This document shows positions 45,481 to 53,794 of a DNA stretch of 64,000 nucleotides, one piece after another; within the stretch, counting starts at the first letter, position 1, and every line of letters begins with the position of its first letter. The translations under genes and the position numbers were made by a program. This DNA is from Nocardioides alcanivorans. GTDB lineage: Bacteria; Actinomycetota; Actinomycetes; Propionibacteriales; Nocardioidaceae. Under the pieces are notes generated by a model. That model saw only the letters and a list, made by a program, of their open reading frames with translations. It was not told the DNA's origin and did no database searches. The DNA lies in the NCBI RefSeq assembly GCF_021555175.1, contig NZ_JAKGRW010000009.1:1-64000 (forward strand). The letters run 5' to 3'.

Positions 45481-46064
45481 GCACCTACACCATCCCCAAC
45501 GTGATCAGTCGTACGCCGCGTGGCGACAAGGTGATGGATGTCTACAGCCGTCTCCTCGAGGAGCGGATCGTCTACCTCGGCACGCAGATCGATGACAGTG
45601 TCGCCAACGCCCTGATCGCGCAGGTCCTGCACCTGGATGCGGAGAACCCCGACGCTCCGATCAACCTCTACATCAACTCCGAGGGCGGCTCGATCCCGGC
45701 AACCTTCGCGCTCTACGACACGATCCGCTTCTGCCGGGCACCGGTGGCGACGACCTGCGTGGGGCAGGCCTTCTCGAGCACTGCCCTCCTGCTCGCGGCC
45801 GGGGCGCCGGGGCAGCGGACACTGCTGCCCCATGCCCGGGTCATGCTGCACCAGCCGTCAGGGCAGGGACGTGGCACGATCCCGGACCTGATCCTCGCTG
45901 CGGACGAGATCCTGAGGGTGCGCGAGGAGATGGAGCAGGCGTTGGCCCAGCACACTGGTCAGGACGTCGAGACGCTGCGGCGCGACACCGACCGTGACCG
46001 GATCTTCCGCGCCGACGAGGCAGTCGCCTACGGACTGGCCGACGCGGTGATCAGCCGCCGCTGA
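45477..46064 (+). CDS. clpP: ClpP-family protease subunit (second of a pair)
   Basis: 195 residues with triad S100 in GQAFSSTALLLAAG, H125 in RVMLHQPSG and D174 in DTDRDRIF, closer to canonical ClpP than its partner. It probably makes mixed barrels with the first subunit, as actinobacterial ClpP pairs do. Start ATG overlaps the upstream TGA. It converges on the regulator gene seven bases away. Confidence 0.94.
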   Translation: MSTYTIPNVISRTPRGDKVMDVYSRLLEERIVYLGTQIDDSVANALIAQVLHLDAENPDAPINLYINSEGGSIPATFALYDTIRFCRAPVATTCVGQAFSSTALLLAAGAPGQRTLLPHARVMLHQPSGQGRGTIPDLILAADEILRVREEMEQALAQHTGQDVETLRRDTDRDRIFRADEAVAYGLADAVISRR

Positions 46065-46070
46065 ACTCGG

Positions 46071-46427
46071 TCAAGCGGCCAACGCCAGTGGTCCGCGCAG
46101 GGCACCGATGCCTTGGGGGAGCGACGTCGGACCCGACGACACGACGTACAACCGGCGCGCGGCGGCAGCAGCCAGGTCACGCAGGGTGAGGTCGAGGGCA
46201 CCGGCCACGGCGGAGAGCACCTCGGAGGAGGGATCCTTGCGGCCCCGCTCGATCTCGGAGAGGTACTGCGTCGAGATGCCGGCCCGGCTGGCAGTCTCGC
46301 TCAGCTTCTCGCCACGGGCATGGCGTCGTTCGCGGAGCAGCTCGCCGGTCACCTCGCGCCACAGTGGTTCGGGCGCCACGGGCTCGGGCTGGTCGGACGG
46401 TGGGCGCAGCGGCAGCAGATGAGCCAT
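46071..46427 (-). CDS. PopR/ClgR-type XRE regulator with LAA tail
   Basis: 118 residues. Helix-turn-helix: LLRERRHARGEKLSETASRAGISTQYLSEIERGRKDPSSEVL, the hallmark of ClgR/PopR activators. The C-terminus ends PLALAA, so the last three residues are LAA, like the ssrA tag, and should make it a substrate of the Clp protease. A perfect PopR-type box lies 41 bases beyond the ATG at 46468-46484. TAGCAT six bases before the ATG is a possible -10 for a leaderless transcript. Inferred role: activator of the clpP pair and of itself, removed when ClpP is active. Confidence 0.85.
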   Translation of the reverse strand: MAHLLPLRPPSDQPEPVAPEPLWREVTGELLRERRHARGEKLSETASRAGISTQYLSEIERGRKDPSSEVLSAVAGALDLTLRDLAAAAARRLYVVSSGPTSLPQGIGALRGPLALAA

Positions 46428-46467
46428 GTCGCGATGCTAGCCACTGACTCGGCGTCCGGGGCAGTGC

Positions 46468-46484
46468 TTCTGCCGAGGGCAGAA
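46468..46484. promoter_or_regulatory. PopR-type operator
   Basis: TTCTGCC-GAG-GGCAGAA, an exact match to the TTCTGCC-N3-GGCAGAA palindrome described for Streptomyces PopR. It sits at about -49 of the putative leaderless start of the regulator gene, suiting an activator, and also upstream of the divergent membrane-protein gene. Confidence 0.8.
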
Positions 46485-46502
46485 CCGATGCGAGCATCGG
46501 CC

Positions 46503-46544
46503 GGGGTAGTCCCAGCACTACCCCCACTGGGGGCACAGCACTAC
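46503..46544. promoter_or_regulatory. Nested dyads upstream of the DUF2156 gene
   Basis: GGGGTAGT-N6-ACTACCCC (46503-46524), CCCCC-ACT-GGGGG (46521-46533) and direct repeats CAGCACTAC at 46513 and 46536 lie within 42 bases. They resemble operator half-sites; the binder is unknown. Confidence 0.45.
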
Positions 46545-46578
46545 TGACGCCGGCCCTGCTTCCGACAAGGCTGGAGGC

Positions 46579-48296
46579 ATGTCAGCCACTGCCGTTGAAC
46601 CGCCCCGAACGCCGGATCGCCTCGCCGCCGTGCGCCGCCGGCCCTTCACCGTGTTCGGCCTGCTGCTCATCGTGGTCGTGGGACTGGCCACGGGCGCGAT
46701 GACCGGTGGCATCCTCGACCACGCCTGGGGCCGCGACCTCGCCTACGGCCCGGCCGCCCTGACGTCCGGCCAGTGGTGGGGCTTGCTCACCGGACCGTTC
46801 CTGGCGATCGCACCGTGGTGCTACCTCCCGGTGCTGGCCAGCTTCGCGCTCTGCGTCGGCTACGCGGAACCGCGACTCGGCACGCGTCGTACGGCGTTGC
46901 TCTGGCTGGGCACCCAGGTCGGCAGCGTGCTCGCCGCCAGTTCCTTGATCCTGGCCTTCGGCCCGGGTGCGATGGCACAGGCACTGGACGTCGGCCCGTC
47001 GGGCGGTGCGTTGGCCGTCGGCGCCGTGATGACCGCGTTCATGAGCACCGGAGTACGTCGTCTCGCACGGGGCACGCTGGTTGCCTACGTCGTCTCCTCC
47101 TTCCTCTTCATCGGCAACCTCGCCGACCTGGTGCACCTGATCGCCGTCGCCGCAGGCCTGGTCATCGGCTCCAGGAGTCGCCCCCGGCAGCAGGCTGTCG
47201 TCAACCGTGACCGCGCCGTCCATCACCTGCAACGTGAGGGTGGCGGCTCGATCTCCTGGATGACCACGTGGCCGGGCGTGCGCTACCTCTACGACCCGCA
47301 GGGCGGGGGCTACCTCGCCTACCGACGGCACCTCGGGGTGGCTCTCGCGCTCGGTGACCCGATCGGCACCACCGATTGGATCCGTCGTGCCCCGGCGGCG
47401 TTCGAAGCACTCTGCGCCGACGAGCACCTGATCCCCTCCCACTTCGCGGTGAGCGGGCCGGTTGCCCGGGCGATCGGTGGCCGCAACCTCCAGATCGGCG
47501 AGGACACCCTGTTGGACCTCACCGATCTGGAGTTCCGCGGGAAGAAGTGGCAAGACATCCGTACGGCGCGCAACCGGGCCGGTCGTGACGGGATCCGCTT
47601 CGAGCTGGTCACCCTCGCGGATGCGGATCCCCGGATCATCGCGCAGGTGCGCGCGATCAGTGACGGTTGGTTGCGGCGTCAGCGCACCCCGAGCTCGGCT
47701 TCACCCTGGGCGGCGTCGACCATGCGATGGACCCACGGGTTCGCGTCGCGTTGGCACTCGACGACGAGGACCGGGTGCACGGGTTCCTCTCCTGGATGCC
47801 GATCCACGGGGGTGGGGGACGCATCGACGGCTGGACCCTCGATCTGATGCGCCGACCCGACGACGGCTTCAAACCGGTGATCGAGTTCCTGATCGCAGAG
47901 TCGTGCCTTGCCTTCCAGGGTGAGGGTGCCCAGACGGTGTCGCTGTCGGCGGCGCCGCTCACACGCAGCATCGGCGAGCCGGACGGATGGCTTCAGCGCA
48001 TGCTGGAGCGTTCCGCTCAGGTCCTCGAACCGCTCTACGGGTTCGCGTCGCTCCACGCGTTCAAGGCGAAGTTCTCACCTCGTTGCGAGTCACTCCACCT
48101 GACCTATCGCAAGAGCTCCGACCTGCCGCGGATCGGGCTGGCCGTGGCCACCGCCTACCTGGTGACGCCGAGGACGCGTGTCGTCAGCAGCCCGTTGACA
48201 CTCCCGACACCGCCCGTGGCCCGGTCGGCGTCAACGTCTCCTGGGCCGGTAGGCCCGTCCGAAGCTGCGCAGACCGTCCTCGTAGATCTCCACTAG
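46579..48296 (+). CDS. DUF2156 (MprF/LysX-like) membrane protein (frameshifted)
   Basis: About 572 residues after correction. The N-terminal half has six membrane helices in a rhomboid-like arrangement (FTVFGLLLIVVVGLATGAM to DLVHLIAVAAGLVIGS). The C-terminal half is DUF2156, the catalytic fold of lysyl-phosphatidylglycerol synthases (VRYLYDPQGGGYLAYRRHLGVALALGDPI, VSGPVARAIGGRNLQIG, then HPELGFTLGGVDHAMDP, LDLMRRPDDGFKPVIEFLIAES). There is no lysyl-tRNA synthetase domain. The frame breaks near 47670 (DGWLRR to SAHPELGF); 1718 nt plus one base is 573 codons. The last 22 codons overlap the next gene on the opposite strand. ATG follows GGAGGC. Confidence 0.82.
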
Positions 48297-48794
48297 TTCC
48301 CAGTCGATCCGCCGCCCGCCGGGGACGTCGAAGATCCGGACTCCGTCGCCGAGGAAGACCGGGGCGACGAACACCTGGAGCTCGTCGACGAGGTCGTGCT
48401 CGAGCGCCTGTCGCCCGATGTCTGCACTGATGATCTGCACGTCCCCGTCGCCGGCGATCTGTCGCGCATGACGGACGGCTGTCGTGATGTCGCAGTTCAG
48501 CGGTACGACGGTCGGGTCGTCGGCGAGCTCCTCCGGCCGGTGGGTCAACACGATCTCGGTCCCGGACCAGGCACCGCCGTACGCCGCGGAGGTGGTCTTG
48601 TCCCGCTCATCCTGCTGTTCCTTCGCCGCGTCGTAGCCGTTTCGTCCGGAGATGATCACGGCGACTGCTGCTGCCATGCGTTCGGTGGTGCCCTCCGCCA
48701 GCGGTTCGCAGGCGGACATCCATCCCATGTCGTGTCCCGGGCCGGCGATGAAGCCGTCGATCGACGACGTGAATCCCCAGGCGACCTTGCCCAT
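48231..48794 (-). CDS. Dihydrofolate reductase-like (RibD C-terminal) protein
   Basis: 187 residues: VAWGFTSSIDGFIAGPGHDMGWM, then IISGRNGYDAA, TEIVLTHRP, VQIISADIGRQALEHDLVDELQVFVAPVFLGDGVRIFD. Same family as the protein from 44023 but quite diverged. Substrate unknown. Overlaps the DUF2156 gene tail to tail by 66 bases. Confidence 0.85.
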   Translation of the reverse strand: MGKVAWGFTSSIDGFIAGPGHDMGWMSACEPLAEGTTERMAAAVAVIISGRNGYDAAKEQQDERDKTTSAAYGGAWSGTEIVLTHRPEELADDPTVVPLNCDITTAVRHARQIAGDGDVQIISADIGRQALEHDLVDELQVFVAPVFLGDGVRIFDVPGGRRIDWELVEIYEDGLRSFGRAYRPRRR

Positions 48795-48887
48795 GTCTCC
48801 TCCTCGGCTGACCGTGTGTCAGGTTGCAGGTGAAGACCTGAGCCGGATCTCCGATTCATCGCAGTGCGGCGCACTAACCTTGTCTCC

Positions 48888-49136
48888 ATGGTGGACAAGC
48901 GTGTGAAGGCACCCGAGATCGCGCCGGGTGAGACAGCCAAGGGACCTGCGTCCTACTTCCCCAGCATCGAGCAGAAGTACGGGCGGCCCATCCAGGAGTG
49001 GCTCGACCTCGTTGTCGGACGGCTGGAGACCGCCAAGCACATGGAAGTGGTTGCCTGGCTCAAGGACGAGCACGGCCTCGGCCACGGCCACGCCAATGCG
49101 ATCGTCGCCTACGTGAAGTCCGCGCAGGTGGCCTGA
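48888..49136 (+). CDS. DUF4287-domain protein
   Basis: 82 residues: GPASYFPSIEQKYGRPIQEWLDLV then METVAWLKDEHGLGHGHANAIVAYVK-type pattern (sequence reads MEVVAWLKDEHGLGHGHANAIVAY). The short DUF4287 fold is widespread in actinobacteria with no defined role. I use ATG 48888, which begins MVDKRVKAPE; an ATG 24 bases earlier lacks support. Confidence 0.75.
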   Translation: MVDKRVKAPEIAPGETAKGPASYFPSIEQKYGRPIQEWLDLVVGRLETAKHMEVVAWLKDEHGLGHGHANAIVAYVKSAQVA

Positions 49137-49154
49137 CGTGGCTCGTCGCCAACA

Positions 49155-49835
49155 GTGAGCAGCTCGGGCACCAGGCTCTCCGGTCCTCGGATCGTCCTCG
49201 TGGCGGCGGTCGTCGTCATCGTGGTGGCAGGTGCGCTCTGGTATCGCTCCGACACCCAACGTCTGCACCGCCTCGTCGACGACCTGCGTGACGAGCGGGG
49301 CGTGGTGAGCGCGGTCGTGGTGGACGACGAAGGCATTCAGGAGGTGCGCTTCACGAGCCGTGCGACCGTCTCGGAGATCGACACGGTGTGGGAGCGGCTG
49401 TCCGACGTCGATGTGGACCGCGTGGCGATCGGGGACGTCTCGGTGGACCCCTACGAGATGGATCACGGGGTCGTGCCCGCGGCCGTCGCGGCCGCCGGCG
49501 TACACCTCCATGCCGCCATGCTGGAGGTGCGCGAGGTCAGTGACGACGTGTGGTTGTCGGTGGGCTTCGGTCCTGTGCCGGTCGGCGCTGACGAGCCCAC
49601 TCCACGCGACGGCGCCGTCCAGGTGCTCATGGTGCTTGAAGAACTCCAAGACGGTGAGCTGCCGGAGGACCTCGACCTCGTCGTTGCCCATCGCGCGCGC
49701 CAGCAGCTCGACCTGGTGCACGTCGAGCGGGCGGCCCTGGAGCGCCTCCCCGACACGATCACCGAGTTGCGTCGCATCGCGGCGACGGACCCCGAGGCGG
49801 GGATCGTCTGCGACGCAGACGGCTGTCACTCCTGA
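49155..49835 (+). CDS. Membrane-anchored hypothetical protein
   Basis: 226 residues. One N-terminal helix (IVLVAAVVVIVVAGALWY) then an acidic soluble domain of about 195 residues exposed outside the membrane by the positive-inside rule. No recognised motif; a Cys pair near the C-terminus (VCDADGCHS). GTG start, 18 bases after the DUF4287 stop. Function unknown. Confidence 0.6.
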   Translation: MSSSGTRLSGPRIVLVAAVVVIVVAGALWYRSDTQRLHRLVDDLRDERGVVSAVVVDDEGIQEVRFTSRATVSEIDTVWERLSDVDVDRVAIGDVSVDPYEMDHGVVPAAVAAAGVHLHAAMLEVREVSDDVWLSVGFGPVPVGADEPTPRDGAVQVLMVLEELQDGELPEDLDLVVAHRARQQLDLVHVERAALERLPDTITELRRIAATDPEAGIVCDADGCHS

Positions 49836-50886
49836 CGCCGCGGGCCTCTCTGGTCACGTGCACGCAGCGGTTCACCGACCGCGTGCATGTGGCGCAGGGC
49901 GATCGCATACGACTCGACCAGCCCGGCCTCGGCGTACTCCACCCCGCGTTCGGCGCAGAAGTCGCGCACGATCGGCTGTGCCAGGCGCAGGTTGGCGCAC
50001 GGCATGCTCGGGAAGAGGTGGTGCTCGATCTGGTAGTTGAGACCCCCGAGTGCGATGTCGGTGACCGGGCCGCCGCGCACGTTGCGTGAGGTGAGCACCT
50101 GCTTGCGCAAGTAGTCCGGCTCCTTGGCGCCGGTCAGCGTCGGCATGCCCTTGTGGTTGGGTGCGAACGAGCAGCCGAGGTAGACGCCGAACACCGCCTG
50201 GTTGACCAGGATGAACGCGACGGCGAGTCCGGGGAGAGCACCGTGAACACCAGGCTGAGATAGATCACCGCGTGGGCGAGCAGCAGCCCGGCCTCCAGCT
50301 TCCGGCTCGGCAGGCCGGGGCGCAGCACTGCGCGGACACTCGACACGTGGAGGTTGAACGCCTCGAGGGTGAGCAGCGGGAAGAAGAGGAACGCCTCGTA
50401 CTTGCCGATGAACCGAGCCGGTCCGCGCGCGTTGCGCGCCTGTTCCTGCGACCACACCAGCAGGTCGGGGGAGACGTCCGGGTCGAGTTCCTCGTGGTTC
50501 GGATTCGCGTGGTGCCGGGTGTGTTTGTCCATCCACCAGCCGTAGCTCATCCCGACCCCGAGGTTGCCGACGAGGCGGCCGGCGATCTCGCTCGGGCGGC
50601 GGGTCCGGAAGACCTGCCGGTGCGCGATGTCGTGGGCCAGCAGGGCCAGCTGTGCGAAGACCACGGCCAGTACGACGGCGGTGAGCAACTGCCAGGCCGT
50701 GCTGCCGATGGCGACGAAGGCCGCCCAGGCAGCAACGAGCGCCGTACCGGCCAGGGTGAACCGGAGCAGGTAGTAGCCGGGTCGTCGGTCCAGCAGCCCG
50801 GCGGCATCGACGCGGCGGCGAAGTTCGGCGAAGTCGGAGCCGCCGTGGCCGGCGCGGAGGGTGGGTGCGGAGCGCTCGATGGTCAT
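49826..50886 (-). CDS. Membrane fatty acid desaturase (frameshifted)
   Basis: About 353 residues. The three histidine boxes are present: HDIAHRQ, HTRHHANPNHEE and QIEHHLFP, which hold the di-iron centre. Membrane helices surround LLTAVVLAVVFAQLALLA and VAFILVNQAVFGVYLG. The break is at the G run 50231-50234 (TVLSP to GLAVAFILVNQ): one more base gives 1062 nt, 354 codons. Introduces a double bond in a fatty acyl chain; regiochemistry is not readable. Start ATG 50886 is preferred over one 36 bases upstream. Confidence 0.86.
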
Positions 50887-50984
50887 GGTTCGAGTCTTCG
50901 CGGGTGAGGGAGCCCGCGCCATGGCGCTGGGTCCCCTCCGGTGGTGGGGCTAGGCCCACCACCGCAGCGTGGAACGTCGTTGTC

Positions 50985-51455
50985 TCACCGTGTCCAGAAG
51001 GGCTGCTCCGCGTGCTCGCGCACGGCGATGTTGATCCGGTTGAAGAGGTTGTGGGTGGCGATGGTCAGGATCAGCGCGGCGACCTGTTGCTCGTCGTAGT
51101 GCTTGGTGACCTCGCGCCAGAGCTCGTCGGGGACCGCGTTCGTCGCACCGGCCAGTCGGGTGAGCGCATCGGTGAGCTCAAGGGCGGTCTTCTCGGCCTC
51201 GTCGAAGAACGGGGACTCGCGGAAGGCCGCGAGGCCCACCATCTGCGACGGCGTCAGTCCCACCGTCGGACCCGTGACGACGTGGCCCTGGATGCAGGCC
51301 GCGCAGCCGTTGAGTTGGCTCACGCGCAACGCGACCAACTCGACCGTGGCTGTGGGCAGGCCGCCCGATGCGGATGCGGCCAAGAGGTTGCCGATCCCCT
51401 TGTAGGCCTGGGGAATGATCGTGGCGGGGTTGGCCATGCGGGGCTGGATGGTCAT
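50985..51455 (-). CDS. AhpD/carboxymuconolactone decarboxylase-like protein
   Basis: 156 residues with the redox-active CxxC motif in GCAACIQGHV and the paired histidine EHAEQ/GHVVTG pattern of the AhpD fold. Such proteins are peroxidase-like and are the typical target gene of ECF41 sigma factors. Start ATG 51455 follows GAGGAGTACGAGCG. A longer frame to 51566 would read through the promoter. The promoter element at 51498-51527 is shared in sequence with that of the sigma gene. Confidence 0.9.
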   Translation of the reverse strand: MTIQPRMANPATIIPQAYKGIGNLLAASASGGLPTATVELVALRVSQLNGCAACIQGHVVTGPTVGLTPSQMVGLAAFRESPFFDEAEKTALELTDALTRLAGATNAVPDELWREVTKHYDEQQVAALILTIATHNLFNRINIAVREHAEQPFWTR

Positions 51456-51497
51456 CGCTCGTACTCCTCGACAATGTGGTTTCGTCCTTGTGCCATC

Positions 51498-51527
51498 CCT
51501 GACCCGCAGCGCGATCCGAATGTGACA
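51498..51527 (-). promoter_or_regulatory. ECF41-type promoter of the AhpD-like gene
   Basis: On the minus strand: TGTCACA, 16 bases, GGTCAGG. TGTCACA is the -35 element known for ECF41 sigma factors. Confidence 0.75.
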
Positions 51528-51560
51528 GCCGGGACGAAACTCTCCTCGCTCGCCTCCGTA

Positions 51561-51590
51561 TGTCACATCTGTCGTGTCTCGCGGGTCAGG
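51561..51590 (+). promoter_or_regulatory. ECF41-type promoter of the sigma factor gene
   Basis: TGTCACA, 16 bases, GGTCAGG. The same elements with the same spacer as the divergent promoter at 51498-51527, implying autoregulation. Confidence 0.75.
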
Positions 51591-51627
51591 ACATCGGGAC
51601 CAGGGACGAGAAGGCGGAGGGCGAGAG

Positions 51628-52521
51628 ATGGCACACGAAGACTGGTTGACCGACCGGTTCGAGGAGCACCGCCGGCACCTGTTCGGCGTTGCCTACCGGA
51701 TGCTCGGCTCCACCGCGGAGGCGGAGGACGCCGTCCAGGAGGCCTGGCTCAGGTTGAGCCGTAGCGACGATGCGGCCCCCGGGGACATCGACAATCTCGG
51801 CGGCTGGCTCACGACGGTCGTGTCCCGGATCTCGCTCAACGTGTTGCGGGCCCGTGCGACGCACCGTGAGGACTCCCTTGATGAGCGGCTGGAGCGACTG
51901 CCCGAACCGGTCGTCACGCTCGAAGGCGATGCCGGCGACCCGGTCGACCAGGCGTTGCTCGCCGACTCCGTCGGCATCGCCCTGCTGGTGGTGCTCGACC
52001 AGCTCTCGCCAGCGGAGCGGCTCGCGTTCGTGCTGCACGACCTCTTCGCGCTCCCCTTCGACGAGATCGCACCCATCCTCGGGAAGTCCCGTGACGCGAC
52101 CCGCCAGCTGGCCAGTCGAGCGCGGCGTCGTGTCCAGGGCCGGGCACCTTCACCCGACGCAGACCTGACCCGGCAGCGTGCGGTCGTCGATGCCTTCTTC
52201 GCTGCCGCCCGTGACGGCGACCTCCAGCGGCTCGTCGCCGTGCTCCATCCCGACGTCGTGCTCCACGCTGACATGGGTTCGGGCATCACCGGCCACCGTG
52301 GCGCCGAGAAGGTCGCCGGCAACGCGATCATGTATGCCCACCCCGACCGGATCGTGCACCCCGCCTACGTCAACGGGGCCGCTGGCGCGGTGACCACCTT
52401 GCACGGCGCACTGTTCAGCATCATGGCGTTCACCGTCGTCGACGGTCGGATCGTCGAGATCGAGGCGTACGCCGCCCCCGATCTCACTGCCCGCCTGGGC
52501 GCGGAGCTCGGGCTGGTCTGA
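51628..52521 (+). CDS. ECF41-type RNA polymerase sigma factor
   Basis: 297 residues. Sigma regions 2 (EEHRRHLFGVAYRMLGSTAEAEDAVQEAWLRL) and 4 (LSPAERLAFVLHDLFALPFDEIAPILGKSRDATRQLASRARRRV) are followed by a SnoaL-like C-terminal domain of about 110 residues (VVDAFFAAARDGDLQRLVAVLHPDVVLHADMG). That extension replaces an anti-sigma factor and defines the ECF41 (SigJ-like) group. Divergent from an AhpD-like gene, its usual partner. ATG at 51628; an upstream GTG at 51574 lies inside the promoter. Confidence 0.93.
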   Translation: MAHEDWLTDRFEEHRRHLFGVAYRMLGSTAEAEDAVQEAWLRLSRSDDAAPGDIDNLGGWLTTVVSRISLNVLRARATHREDSLDERLERLPEPVVTLEGDAGDPVDQALLADSVGIALLVVLDQLSPAERLAFVLHDLFALPFDEIAPILGKSRDATRQLASRARRRVQGRAPSPDADLTRQRAVVDAFFAAARDGDLQRLVAVLHPDVVLHADMGSGITGHRGAEKVAGNAIMYAHPDRIVHPAYVNGAAGAVTTLHGALFSIMAFTVVDGRIVEIEAYAAPDLTARLGAELGLV

Positions 52522-52564
52522 CGAGCCCGCTGAACCGGTGGCGCGCCCGGCTCAGGACACGTAC

Positions 52565-53794
52565 TCAGACAGCGGTCATGCCCAGGAACACGGTGACCGA
52601 CAGCACTGCGGCGGCACCCGCGAGTGCGATCGGGACACTCGCTGCCTCGGCGACGATGCCGCCAGTGACGGCACCGAACGGCGTGCCGCCCCAGGCGACC
52701 AGGCGGGCTGTGGTGTTGACCCGAGCCTGCAGGTGATCCGGCGTGACACGCTGCCTCGCGGCGATCCCGTTGAGGATCACCAACGTGCTCGAACAACTCC
52801 ACACCACCAGCAACGCAAGTGCCACCCCATACGGCGGCACCGCGGCCAGACAGGCAAGGCAGGGGATCCCCAGGGCCAGTGCGGCGAGGGTGAGGCGCCC
52901 GGTGGGGATCCTGGCGGTCAGCCACGACAGCATGGTGGCGGCCAGGAGGCCACCGAGTGCGACGGCTGCGAGCATCACCCCGAGCCCGTGTCCCTCTGAA
53001 GGGACGTGAACCTCCTCGGTGGCGAACACGACCAGCAGCGCGGTGACGGCACCCGCCACGAGTGAGTTGCCGACACCGATCAGAGTGAGGGACCGCACCA
53101 GCGGATGCCGTGCGACGAAACGTAGGCCCTCCGCGATGTCCGCTCGGATGCTGGTGCCCGGACGCGGCACGGTTCCTCGGGTGTGGTGGGGGTCCATCGA
53201 TGCGGCGATCCGGAGAATGAGGCCAGCAGCCAGCAGGTACGCCGCTGCGTCGACGGCCAGCGCCCACTCCGGGCCGAGAGTCACGACGACGACACCGCCG
53301 ACCGCGGGCGCGGCGACCGCGACGATCGTGGTGCTGGTCCACACCACACTGTTCGCTGCCACCAGGCGGTCGCGTCCGACGATGGCGGGGAGCGCTCCGA
53401 AGGCCGCTGCGTCGAACCACACGAAGCCGGTGGCAAGGAGCAGGGCAACGAGCAGCACCTGTGCGACGCCCAGGTGGTCGCCGACGTGGGCCGCCGGGAT
53501 GCTCAGCAGTGCGACGGCACAGAGACCTTGACTGGTCACCATCACCCGACGGCGTGGCAGCCGGTCCGCCATCGCACCTGCGAGCAGTCCGAACACGAGG
53601 TAGGGCGCCACTTGCGCGGCGGCCACCAGCGAGGTGAGGAACGCTGACCCGGACAGCCGGTAGACCAGCACTGTCGTTGCCACCGCCGTGATCCCGGACC
53701 CTGCGACCGCGACCATCCGCGCCGCGGTGAAGAGCAGCAGGTCCCGGTCGAGCCGCGGCGGTTCCGCCGTGACGGCTCCGGTCGGTGGGCTCAC
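52565..53794 (-). CDS. Major facilitator transporter, EntS-like
   Basis: 409 residues, about twelve helices. The first cytoplasmic loop is AGAMADRLPRRRVMV, the family motif A variant of the MFS_3 group that exports siderophores. GTG start overlaps the stop of the binding-protein gene by four bases, so it belongs to the uptake operon and probably exports the siderophore that the operon re-imports. Confidence 0.88.
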   Translation of the reverse strand: MSPPTGAVTAEPPRLDRDLLLFTAARMVAVAGSGITAVATTVLVYRLSGSAFLTSLVAAAQVAPYLVFGLLAGAMADRLPRRRVMVTSQGLCAVALLSIPAAHVGDHLGVAQVLLVALLLATGFVWFDAAAFGALPAIVGRDRLVAANSVVWTSTTIVAVAAPAVGGVVVVTLGPEWALAVDAAAYLLAAGLILRIAASMDPHHTRGTVPRPGTSIRADIAEGLRFVARHPLVRSLTLIGVGNSLVAGAVTALLVVFATEEVHVPSEGHGLGVMLAAVALGGLLAATMLSWLTARIPTGRLTLAALALGIPCLACLAAVPPYGVALALLVVWSCSSTLVILNGIAARQRVTPDHLQARVNTTARLVAWGGTPFGAVTGGIVAEAASVPIALAGAAAVLSVTVFLGMTAV

